Source: JBKCUK01 sp046318415
Lineage (GTDB): Bacteria > Pseudomonadota > Alphaproteobacteria > Caedimonadales > Caedimonadaceae
NCBI GenBank assembly: GCA_046318415.1
Contig: JBKCUK010000011.1
Span: 1 to 64,000, forward strand
DNA: 64,000 nt
Reading direction: 5' to 3'
Shown here: piece after piece, positions 54,903-63,056 of the stretch
Layout of the letters: each line of letters opens with the position of its first letter
Position numbering within the stretch: the stretch's first letter is position 1
The notes under the pieces: generated by a model
The model's input: only the letters and a program-made list of their open reading frames with translations
Told to the model about the DNA's origin: nothing
The model's database searches: none
Made by a program: the position numbers and the translations under genes

Positions 54903-56084
54903 CTAAGCGCTCAGCTTATCTTTCGCTTCCATCAAGGCTGCGACGCCTGACAGCAGCTTACCTTCCAGGTATTCTAAAAAGGCACCCCCCGCGGTGGACA
55001 CATAGCTGAATTGATCAAACACTCGCGCTTGATTGAGAACCGCGATGGTCTCGCCGCCGCCTGCCAGTGTTTTGATGTGGCCATCGGTTGTGGCACGTGC
55101 AAGGGTTTTTGCAATCATGAGAGATGCTTCGTCAAAAGGAGGGTACTCAAACGCACCCACGGGACCATTCCATATAACACTTTTAACTTGGGTGAGAGCC
55201 TCAGCCCACATCGCTAGTGTTCGTGGTCCCCAATCCAAGACCATCTCATCAGAGCCAATGCCATCAACGCTGCAGGTCCGTGCCTGTTGTCCTTGGGCCA
55301 AATGAGGCGCAACCCGGACATCCTCGGGCAATAAAATCTGGCATCGACCCTGTGCGGCTTGCAAAATGGCGTGTGCTTGCGGGACCAACGATGCCTCGAC
55401 CAGTGATGCCCCCATGTCCTTGCCTTGGGCGAGCAAAAAGGTGTTGGCAATTCCGCCACCAAGGGCAAGCACGTCAACTTGCCGGATCAAGTTCTCAAGC
55501 AACTCAAGCTTGGTGGAGACTTTGGATCCACCGACAATCGCCATGAGGGGGCGCTTGGGATGCTCTAGCGTCTCACGCAAAGCGGTCAGTTCTTTCTCCA
55601 TTAAGCGGCCCGCACATGAAGGAAGACACTGTGTGATGGCCGCAACCGACGCATGGGCCCGATGGGAGACCGCAAAGGCATCATTGACATAAAGGTCTCC
55701 TGCGCGCGCCAACGTTTGTGCAAAGCCCTGATCATTGGCCTCCTCACCCGGCCAAAATCTCAGATTTTCCAGCATCAACAGGGAAGATGAGCCCATATGG
55801 AGCGCCTCTTCCGGCTGCGCCAACAAGGGAATGGGGCGCTGTAGCATCTCGCCCAAGGCCGCAGCAATGGGAGCCAGGGACAAACCGGCATCGGGCCCTT
55901 TGGGACGCCCCAGGTGCGCTAAGATGATGATACGCGCCCCCCGATCCAAAAGCTCATGTAATGTGGGAAGGGATGCCCGAAGGCGCGTATCATCTAAAAT
56001 ACGCCCCTCGTGCAGCGGCACGTTGAAGTCAAAACGCACCAACACACGACGACCCGACAATTCAATGCCACTGAGCGTGCGCAT
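54903..56084 (-). CDS. pgk: Phosphoglycerate kinase
   Basis: 393 residues, normal size. N-domain FDFNVPLHEGRILDDTRLRA and AHLGRPKG (3-PG site), middle GGSKVSTKLELL, C-domain GGGIANTFLLAQGKD, IWNGPVGAFEYPPFD and AGGGETIAVL (nucleotide site), then STAGGAFLEYLEGK. It makes ATP from 1,3-bisphosphoglycerate in glycolysis or runs in reverse for gluconeogenesis. It is not clustered with gap or fba. bcp lies 25 nt upstream on the same strand. Confidence 0.96.
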   Translation of the reverse strand: MRTLSGIELSGRRVLVRFDFNVPLHEGRILDDTRLRASLPTLHELLDRGARIIILAHLGRPKGPDAGLSLAPIAAALGEMLQRPIPLLAQPEEALHMGSSSLLMLENLRFWPGEEANDQGFAQTLARAGDLYVNDAFAVSHRAHASVAAITQCLPSCAGRLMEKELTALRETLEHPKRPLMAIVGGSKVSTKLELLENLIRQVDVLALGGGIANTFLLAQGKDMGASLVEASLVPQAHAILQAAQGRCQILLPEDVRVAPHLAQGQQARTCSVDGIGSDEMVLDWGPRTLAMWAEALTQVKSVIWNGPVGAFEYPPFDEASLMIAKTLARATTDGHIKTLAGGGETIAVLNQARVFDQFSYVSTAGGAFLEYLEGKLLSGVAALMEAKDKLSA

Positions 56085-56109
56085 CCTTCCCCTCCCTGCT
56101 TTTCATACT

Positions 56110-56577
56110 TTAAAGAAGCGCTTTAGCCGCCTCGACAACGGCATCCACGTGACCAGGAACAGAGACAGCGCGCCATTCCTTTTGAATGACACCCTCAGCA
56201 TCAATCAAGAAGGTTGAGCGCTCAATCCCCATGTATTTACGACCATACATGCTTTTTTCCTTTAAGACGCCAAAGGCTGTGCTCAGGCGATCATCCGTGT
56301 CGGCAATCAGCGGAAAATTAAGCTCGTATTTGGCCTTGAACTTATCGTGGCTTTTCACATCATCCCGGGATACGCCGATGACCTGAATACCAAGGGTGCT
56401 CAACTGCTGATGAACATCGCGAAACCCACAGGACTCAAGGGTGCATCCGGGCGTATCATCCTTGGGATAGAAGTAAAGAATCACTGGCTTGCCTTTGAAG
56501 TCTGTGAGCTTCAGGGTGTTGTTGCCATCGGTCTGAAATGCATCACCAGGGACAGCCTGGCCAATTGAAAGTGTCAA
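56110..56577 (-). CDS. bcp: Thioredoxin-dependent peroxiredoxin Bcp/PrxQ
   Basis: 155 residues from a TTG at 56577 (MTLSIGQAVP), chosen for its ideal AAGGAGG RBS; the longer ATG frame adds a non-family N-terminus. The active site is YPKDDTPGCTLESCGF with peroxidatic Cys45 and resolving Cys50 (atypical two-Cys). It reduces hydroperoxides. It is probably co-transcribed with pgk. Confidence 0.93.
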   Translation of the reverse strand: MTLSIGQAVPGDAFQTDGNNTLKLTDFKGKPVILYFYPKDDTPGCTLESCGFRDVHQQLSTLGIQVIGVSRDDVKSHDKFKAKYELNFPLIADTDDRLSTAFGVLKEKSMYGRKYMGIERSTFLIDAEGVIQKEWRAVSVPGHVDAVVEAAKALL

Positions 56578-56674
56578 AATTATCCTCCTTGTCGCACTAT
56601 TAAATTTACCCAAAGCTGGCAAATCACTAAACTAGAAGTATTATCGCGTTGAATCACAAATTTGGAAAGAACTC

Positions 56675-59600
56675 TTGCGACACCTTTTGATACCCCTTCG
56701 CGCTTTGGCCAAAACCATCCTGATCCTCGGTTTGATGGTCGCGACTATTTTTGGGCTGATCATCGCAAGACTGTTACAAGGTCCTGTATCCCTTGAAGAT
56801 TATAGTCCCCACATCCAAAAGGCGCTGCAACGCGCCCTACCCCAAGCAGACGTTACCTTTCATCGTCCCCAGCTGGTTTGGGGCGGACTGAGCCAACCCC
56901 TTGAGATTACGGTGGAGGACGTTGATGTCCAATACCACAAAAATATGGAACTTAGGGCCAACGCACGCCAGCTGGGTGTTCATTTAGAATGGCTTCACCT
57001 TTTGATTGGCCAGGCGCGCATTAAAAGTCTCCGCCTCAGCCAACCGGTGATCCAAATCACAGGAGATATATACTTTCCTGATGCATCAAAATCTTCGGTA
57101 TCACCCCTGTCGTGGCTGCCCAGTGGATCGAAACCTAAGTTCAAGGAATTGGTGATCGAGAAAGGGCAGGTGACTTTCCAGGCCCCGCAGATGAAAGCGC
57201 CCTTGGTGGTCGAGAATGTGGATTTGGATTTATATCGCAAGCGCTTTGGTATTCATCTTCATGCCGAAATCCACGTTGGACAGGCGCGACTCAGCAGCCA
57301 GATTGACCATTTGATGTGGCAAGACACATCGGATTTCAACCTTTCAATCCAAGATTTCCGGCCAGACCTTTTGGCGTCGCTCAGCCCTCAACTTAAAGAC
57401 ATGCTTCATTCCCTAGGAGGCCCAGAACCTGAGGCGTGGCAACATATGACCACACCCCTTTCCCTGACGGCAAAGCTCAAAATCCAAGAAAATGGACTAC
57501 CCGAAGGTGGGCAGGCCGAATTAACCCTGAAATCGGGCACCGTTTTTATTCCTGACCTCATGGCAGAACCGGTTCCCATTCAGGGGGCTTATGCCCGTAT
57601 GAACCTGGATCATCAACATATCCGCCTGACCGAGGCTAAACTTATGGTTTCCCGCGGCCAAGCGCACGCCACCGGCGAAGGAGTATGGGATAGCGCGCAA
57701 AAACGCCTTACCATTACGTTACAGGCTAAGGGAAAAGATATTGCCCTGGATGATTTGCGTTTCTTGTGGCCAGCAAAACTTGCCCCCACCCCTTGGACCT
57801 GGGTGACACGGAATATCAAGGGGGGCCATGCCCCCTTTGCCACTCTGAATCTCAAAGCCAGCCTCACCCGCGATGACACCGGCTTCACTTTTGCCACGCA
57901 CGATCTTCGCGGTGATATTGGCATTCACAACGCCAACGTTCACTACATGCAAGGCATGCCTGTTGTGACCCAAGTCCACGGCGTGGCCCATTATGACCAG
58001 GCTAATTTTAATATCGACGTCTCCTCCGGGGTCACAATGGGCCTCGCTTTGAAACCATCCAAGGTGTTGATCTCAAAAATGGATGCGGAAGATCAACACA
58101 TCCATCTGGAACTGGCTGTGGAGGGCCCCATACGTGATGCCCTCAAAGTCATCGACTCACCGGCGCTTCGATATGCACAGATGTTGGGACTCAATCCCGA
58201 ACACGTTGAAGGGTCAAGCGTCTCAAAAACCATTTTAGACTTTCCCCTCAGCACGACCCTGACGCCCCGTGAAGTTAAAGTGGAAACCACCGCAACCTTA
58301 CATCGCTTTGCCCTCAAGCAGCCCGTAGCCGCCCTGCCCTATGACCTGACGGAGAGCGAACTGTCACTGGAGGTGAACAATAGGGGTCTTATGGTTTCGG
58401 GCCAGGGACTTTACCACCAAACACCCATGCGCCTTCATTGGGAACGACTTTTTGATGATCGCGCCAAACAGCAGAGTAAATTGCGGGTAGAAACGTCTTT
58501 AACGCCAGGGGTGTTGCGACGTTTCAAGATTGACGCAAGCTACATTAAATCTGGGGAAGTCCCCTTAAAACTCACCCTTCAGGAAAACTCTCAAGGACAT
58601 GGGCTTCTTGAAGCCAAGGCGGACTTAACACCTGCTAAAATCCACTTTCTTGGTTGGGAAAAAACTGAGAACGAGCCAGCACAGGCACTTTTGGCGCTAT
58701 CGCTGAACAAGAGGTCCTTTGAGGGTATCCATAAAGTCGAACTCAAGCAAAGCAATCAGACGCTTATCGAGGGAAGGGCGCTCACAGATCCTAAAACCGG
58801 GAAGTGGCAAGGGATTGACCTCCACCACATCAAATTTGGCCCCAACGATATCCAAATGACCCTCATTCCCCACGAAACCCATTACGCCATGACTGTTAGG
58901 GGCCACGCCCTTGATTTGCAACAGTGGTTTCAAGAAGAGAAACAAGATCAACAGCTGACCTCTGCCTTTAAGGTTGACGCCAACGTGGCTAAAGTCCAAT
59001 TGAGCCCCCAAGGCGCCCTCTATCAGACAAGCCTCAAAGCCTTTTATGATGGAAAGCGCACACAAAACCTACAATTCTCAGCAAAGCTGAAGGAAGCCAA
59101 AGACCATTATGTTCAAGCAAGCATCCAACCAAGTGAAACGGGGCGTGCCTTCAGCTTTTACACCAACAACGCGGGTGCCTCTCTTCGCGCTTTTGATATT
59201 TTAGATAACATCGCTTCGGGCGAGGCTATCGTCACGGCCACCAACAAAGATCAACAAGCTAACAGCCCATGGGAAGGTCGCATTTTATGCACCCACTTCC
59301 GCATCTTGCAGGCACCTCTGATCAGCCATCTCCTGACCCTGACATCACCCACCACCATCCTCAATATTCTGCGCTCAAAAGAGGGAATTGAGATGAGTGT
59401 TTATCGAAGCAAATTCAGCATGAACGATCGAATGCTCGATCTTCACAAAGGCCGCGGACATGGCTCATCGCTAGGTTTTACACTAAGAGGCCATGTGAAC
59501 CGTGCCATGAAGACGCTGGATCTTCACGGTACCATTATTCCGGCGTATGCCCTGAATACCTTAATTTCGAAGATTCCCCTGATTGGCAGCTTGATTACCG

Positions 59601-59803
59601 GCGGCCGACACGAAGGATTATGGGCGGTGAATTATCATATTTCAGGCCCAAGCTCGGACCCGCAGGCATCGGTCAATCCGCTCTCGGCCCTGACCCCGGG
59701 CATCATCCGGCGCATTTTTGAACCAACACCAGAGGAATCTATGACCGAAGGTGAAGAAGAGGAGGACCTCGAAGAGGCTTCCAACCCCAGCGAGGGACGT
59801 TAA
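56675..59803 (+). CDS. YhdP/AsmA-like envelope lipid-transport protein (DUF3971-AsmA_2)
   Basis: 1042 residues from a TTG with GGAAAG upstream. One N-terminal membrane helix (about 8-33) anchors a long beta-rich periplasmic region with repeating amphipathic strands, as in AsmA-clan proteins. The C-terminus (TLDLHGTIIPAYALNTLIS, IPLIGSLITGGRHEGLW, YHISGPSSDPQASVNPLSALTPG) is the diagnostic YhdP/TamB-like AsmA_2 end. Such proteins bridge the inner and outer membranes and move phospholipids. It ends in an acidic Glu-rich tail. A UmuD-like gene follows. Confidence 0.85.
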   Translation: MRHLLIPLRALAKTILILGLMVATIFGLIIARLLQGPVSLEDYSPHIQKALQRALPQADVTFHRPQLVWGGLSQPLEITVEDVDVQYHKNMELRANARQLGVHLEWLHLLIGQARIKSLRLSQPVIQITGDIYFPDASKSSVSPLSWLPSGSKPKFKELVIEKGQVTFQAPQMKAPLVVENVDLDLYRKRFGIHLHAEIHVGQARLSSQIDHLMWQDTSDFNLSIQDFRPDLLASLSPQLKDMLHSLGGPEPEAWQHMTTPLSLTAKLKIQENGLPEGGQAELTLKSGTVFIPDLMAEPVPIQGAYARMNLDHQHIRLTEAKLMVSRGQAHATGEGVWDSAQKRLTITLQAKGKDIALDDLRFLWPAKLAPTPWTWVTRNIKGGHAPFATLNLKASLTRDDTGFTFATHDLRGDIGIHNANVHYMQGMPVVTQVHGVAHYDQANFNIDVSSGVTMGLALKPSKVLISKMDAEDQHIHLELAVEGPIRDALKVIDSPALRYAQMLGLNPEHVEGSSVSKTILDFPLSTTLTPREVKVETTATLHRFALKQPVAALPYDLTESELSLEVNNRGLMVSGQGLYHQTPMRLHWERLFDDRAKQQSKLRVETSLTPGVLRRFKIDASYIKSGEVPLKLTLQENSQGHGLLEAKADLTPAKIHFLGWEKTENEPAQALLALSLNKRSFEGIHKVELKQSNQTLIEGRALTDPKTGKWQGIDLHHIKFGPNDIQMTLIPHETHYAMTVRGHALDLQQWFQEEKQDQQLTSAFKVDANVAKVQLSPQGALYQTSLKAFYDGKRTQNLQFSAKLKEAKDHYVQASIQPSETGRAFSFYTNNAGASLRAFDILDNIASGEAIVTATNKDQQANSPWEGRILCTHFRILQAPLISHLLTLTSPTTILNILRSKEGIEMSVYRSKFSMNDRMLDLHKGRGHGSSLGFTLRGHVNRAMKTLDLHGTIIPAYALNTLISKIPLIGSLITGGRHEGLWAVNYHISGPSSDPQASVNPLSALTPGIIRRIFEPTPEESMTEGEEEEDLEEASNPSEGR

Positions 59804-59894
59804 ATCCTCTCCTTATTCCGCTGATTTTAATCTTGCACCTCAAAAAGATTACTGTAACATAAATCTTATATGCAACGTGGGAGGGAGCACTGAA

Positions 59895-60365
59895 GTGGCA
59901 GTCATTGCCTTTAAAAACCGCAGCAAGCAATTACCCCTTCCAAGAATACCACAGCCCATCGCGTTAGGGGCGACGAGAGGCGCCCTGCCCTTGGTCGAGC
60001 ACCTTGTGCCGGCAGGCGTTCCCATGCCGGCCAATGATGCAGGAAGTGGTTCGCTTGATCTTAATCATTATGTGGCCTCGTCCAGCCATGAGGCACCCAT
60101 GGCTTTTTCCATTCAAGACGCGGCGATGGAAGATTCTGGCCTGGGGCCTGGTGATGTGGCCATCATCGACCGATTCTCACGCCCCCAAGATGGCGCTCTT
60201 GTCTTAGTGCGCAACGGTAAAAATTACCTGGTGAGACGCTTCTTTCGCAGTGGTCATGAATGGCTGTTCTATGCAGATGATCCTGCCATCGTGGCCTTAT
60301 CTTCAGAATGCAACCAGGATCTTGAAGTCATAGGCGTTGTCACCCATACCATCAAGCGCCTGTAG
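59895..60365 (+). CDS. UmuD/LexA-type (S24) protein lacking the catalytic Ser-Lys dyad
   Basis: 156 residues from a GTG (AGGGAG upstream); a longer frame starts inside the preceding gene. It aligns over its length with UmuD: LVPAGVPMPA matches UmuD's LVQCGFPSPA including an Ala40-Gly41 at the cleavage site, SLDLNHYV matches RIDLNQLL, GPGDVAIID matches SDGDLLIVD, and EVIGVVTHTIK matches DVFGVVIHVVK. The catalytic Ser of GDSM is Ala77 (DAAM) and the Lys of TVKKL is Arg114 (LVRRF). Self-cleavage should thus be impossible by the known mechanism. No umuC is adjacent. It may be a non-cleavable regulator or polymerase subunit. Confidence 0.75.
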   Translation: MAVIAFKNRSKQLPLPRIPQPIALGATRGALPLVEHLVPAGVPMPANDAGSGSLDLNHYVASSSHEAPMAFSIQDAAMEDSGLGPGDVAIIDRFSRPQDGALVLVRNGKNYLVRRFFRSGHEWLFYADDPAIVALSSECNQDLEVIGVVTHTIKRL

Positions 60366-60528
60366 AGTAGCTTCCCAGCAATCTACTTGACAAAAATTGA
60401 CTGAGTTACTAGTTGAATATAGCAATGAAATAGTTTTTTCTGCAGATAACTGGTCGACTTTCTTATATTCTTATTGTATTCGTCCGGAAATTTGCAGTTG
60501 ATCAACGAAGGCTGGAAAGTCGTATCCT

Positions 60529-61050
60529 ATGGCTCTGAGAACCGTATTGAAAGTTCCTGATCCGCGCTTGCGCATTAAGGCCGCACCCGTGGCCAGCGTT
60601 GATGATCGCGTGCGCCTTTTAATGGACGATATGTTGGAGACCATGTACCACGAGGACGGCATGGGCCTTGCCGCAACCCAGATTGGCATCTCACAGCGTG
60701 TGATTGTGATTCATATCCCGGGCGGATCAGATACCAAAATTTATAAGATCGCCAATCCTGAAATTTTGTGGCATTCACCGGAAACAGCGGCTCTTGAGGA
60801 AGCCTGCCTTTCCGTGCCTGCACAGTCGGCGTCTGTCATCCGCGCAGCTGAAGTCAAGGTGCAGTATTTGGACGAAAATAATCACCCGCAAGAAATGCAC
60901 GCCAAGGGACTTTTGGCAGCCTGCATTCAACATGAAATCGACCACCTGGACGGCAAGCTTTTTGTGGACCATCTCTCTCAGCTCAAACGCAGCATGCTGC
61001 TCCAGCGGGCGCAAAAACAGGCACGATTGCAAAAGGCTTATCGCCCATGA
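60529..61050 (+). CDS. def: Peptide deformylase
   Basis: 173 residues. Motif 1 GMGLAATQ (44-51), motif 2 EACLS (91-95, usually EGCLS, with the metal-ligand Cys kept), motif 3 HEIDH (135-139). It removes the N-formyl group from nascent proteins, with Fe2+ or similar. The stop overlaps the fmt start (ATGA), making def-fmt-truA an operon. Canonical in every way except Gly to Ala in motif 2. Confidence 0.94.
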   Translation: MALRTVLKVPDPRLRIKAAPVASVDDRVRLLMDDMLETMYHEDGMGLAATQIGISQRVIVIHIPGGSDTKIYKIANPEILWHSPETAALEEACLSVPAQSASVIRAAEVKVQYLDENNHPQEMHAKGLLAACIQHEIDHLDGKLFVDHLSQLKRSMLLQRAQKQARLQKAYRP

Positions 61051-61979
61051 GCCTACGTATTATCTTCATGGGCACACCCGACTTCTCGGTGCCTGCCCTG
61101 AAGACCTTGTTGGAGAGTGGCCACACCATTGTCGGTGTTTACTGTCAGCCCCCTAAACCAGCGGGCCGCGGCTTACAGCTGAAAAAATCCGCAGTCCATA
61201 CCTTTGCCGAGTCGCTGGGCCTCCCTGTTTTCACACCCAAGACCCTGCGCGCAGAAGACTCTCAACAACAGTTTACTGCTCTCAACGCCGATGTGGCTGT
61301 GGTTGTTGCCTATGGGCTTCTGCTTCCAAAGCCCATATTAGAAGCCCCCCGCGAGGGATGCATCAACATTCACGGCTCACTTCTACCTCGTTGGCGTGGC
61401 GCTGCCCCCATTCAGCGTGCGCTGCTTGCGGGCGATACTGAGACGGGCATTACTACCATGCGCATGGACGAAGGCCTGGATACCGGCCCCATGCTGCTTA
61501 AAGCAGCAACGTCGATTACTGAGGTCGATACAGCGCAAACACTGCATGATCGACTGAGCCTGATAGGTGCGGCGCTCATTCAAGAAACGTTATTGCTTTT
61601 GGAACAAAAGCAACTGGTCAGCACTCCGCAACCTTGTGAGGGCGTCACCTACGCTGCCAAATTGACCAGGTCCGACAGCCTCTTAGACTGGAGCCAAGAT
61701 GCTCATGCGCTCCATCGCCAATATCGTGCCCTCCATCCATGGCCCGGCATTCACTTTGGCTACGAAGGGGAAGAGATCAAAGTCTTGCATTTAGAGAAGG
61801 TAGAGGGCAGCGGCACGCCTGGCCAGATTCTTTCACCCGATCTTTGCGTGGCCTGTGGTGAGGGTGCTGTGCGCCTTGTTAAAGTGCAGCGCCCTGGAAA
61901 GACAGCCGTGTCTGGCGCCGACTTTATGAATGGTATGCGCCTCAAGCGCGGAGACTCCCTTAATCGTGCCGCGCTATAA
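61047..61979 (+). CDS. fmt: Methionyl-tRNA formyltransferase
   Basis: 310 residues. N-terminal IIFMGTPDFSVPAL, the formyl-THF site INIHGSLLPRWRGAAPIQ with the catalytic Asn-His, then the Asp in the DTGPML loop, and a C-terminal OB-fold (ALHPWPGIHF...). It formylates Met-tRNAfMet to start translation. It overlaps def by 4 nt and truA by 14 nt. Confidence 0.95.
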   Translation: MSLRIIFMGTPDFSVPALKTLLESGHTIVGVYCQPPKPAGRGLQLKKSAVHTFAESLGLPVFTPKTLRAEDSQQQFTALNADVAVVVAYGLLLPKPILEAPREGCINIHGSLLPRWRGAAPIQRALLAGDTETGITTMRMDEGLDTGPMLLKAATSITEVDTAQTLHDRLSLIGAALIQETLLLLEQKQLVSTPQPCEGVTYAAKLTRSDSLLDWSQDAHALHRQYRALHPWPGIHFGYEGEEIKVLHLEKVEGSGTPGQILSPDLCVACGEGAVRLVKVQRPGKTAVSGADFMNGMRLKRGDSLNRAAL

Positions 61980-62706
61980 ACTGGTCCTTGAGTATGATGG
62001 ACGTCCCTTTGTTGGCTGGCAACGTCAAGCCAATGGGCTGGCCGTTCAACAGGTCGTTGAAGAGGGTTTCTACCAATTTTGCGGCATTATGCCGACGATT
62101 CACGCCGCAGGACGCACCGATGCAGGGGTCCATGCGAAAGGTCAAGTAATCCATGTAGATCTGGAAAAAAGTTTTGAGACCCATCGTATCCGTGAAGCCC
62201 TTAATTATCATATGCGTCCCCATCCTGTGGTTTGCCTCTCCGCTGAAGAGGTGGGCCCAGATTTTCATGCCCGTTTTTCTGCGCTCAGTCGCGCCTATCT
62301 CTACCGTATTCTCAACCGAGCAGCTCCGCCCGCCATTGAGAAGGGTCTTGTTTGGCATGTGCCACAAGCACTGGACGTTGACAAAATGCATCAAGCCGCT
62401 CAAGCGTTTGTGGGCACCCATGACTTTACGTCCTTTCGCGCCAGCCAATGCCAGGCGAGTTCACCTCTGAAATCCCTTGAAATTTTCACCGTTAAAAATG
62501 CAGAGCATGAAGTTCATTTTTATGTGAAAGCGCGCTCCTTTTTACATCATCAAGTGCGCAATATGGTCGGCACCCTGGTGTTGGTTGGAAAAGGAAAATG
62601 GATGATCGATGACGTTGGATTTGCTCTTGCCGCCAAAAGCCGTGCCGCCGCAGGTCCTACAGCGCCTGCGGAAGGGTTGTATTTTCTTGAAGCACGGTAT
62701 GCGTAA
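61966..62706 (+). CDS. truA: tRNA pseudouridine(38-40) synthase TruA
   Basis: 246 residues from a GTG (MPRYKLVLEYDG); the frame is open further upstream inside fmt. Catalytic Asp52 in AAGRTDAGVHA, FHARFSALSRAYLYRI, FRASQC and the C-terminal FLHHQVRNMVGTLVLVG. It makes pseudouridine at tRNA positions 38-40. Third gene of def-fmt-truA. Confidence 0.94.
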   Translation: MPRYKLVLEYDGRPFVGWQRQANGLAVQQVVEEGFYQFCGIMPTIHAAGRTDAGVHAKGQVIHVDLEKSFETHRIREALNYHMRPHPVVCLSAEEVGPDFHARFSALSRAYLYRILNRAAPPAIEKGLVWHVPQALDVDKMHQAAQAFVGTHDFTSFRASQCQASSPLKSLEIFTVKNAEHEVHFYVKARSFLHHQVRNMVGTLVLVGKGKWMIDDVGFALAAKSRAAAGPTAPAEGLYFLEARYA

Positions 62707-63056
62707 AGCCGTAAAACGTGGATTCGATGGGTATATTACTTTAAAAAAGACAGTAGTGAGACTTATGATTAATTCCTTGCCCAGAGCACAAGGTCTCCCC
62801 AAGCATTACCTGTCTCGGTTTGGTTGATTGCGGTGAAAAAATACTTGAGTCCACACGTGAACGTGCAAAACCAAGCAATCACTAACACCACATCAAAACC
62901 TGCTATTAAGAACCGACTTGGGATGATTTCCTTTGCCACGTTTACAACATAATCGTGGATACGCACACTAAAAATCATTTGCAATAAATCGGTAGGGATG
63001 TTTTTTTTAGGATCATCCAAAGAAAACTGTCTATTTCATATTGAGGTTTGCTGCAA
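62707..63056. other. Intergenic region before gmd
   Basis: 350 bases. A minus-strand ORF at 62769-63020 (83 codons) encodes two hydrophobic stretches (FLIAGFDVVLVIAWFCTF, YFFTAI) and could be a small membrane protein, but its ATG has no clear RBS, so I do not call it. Nothing else is seen. Confidence 0.4.

Noticed and set aside
60380..60430. TTGACA and TTGACT sequences upstream of def that look like -35 boxes
   Set aside because: No -10 hexamer at acceptable spacing could be chosen.
62769..63020. 83-codon minus-strand ORF with two hydrophobic segments
   Set aside because: No RBS in front of its ATG and no recognisable family; possible but unsupported.
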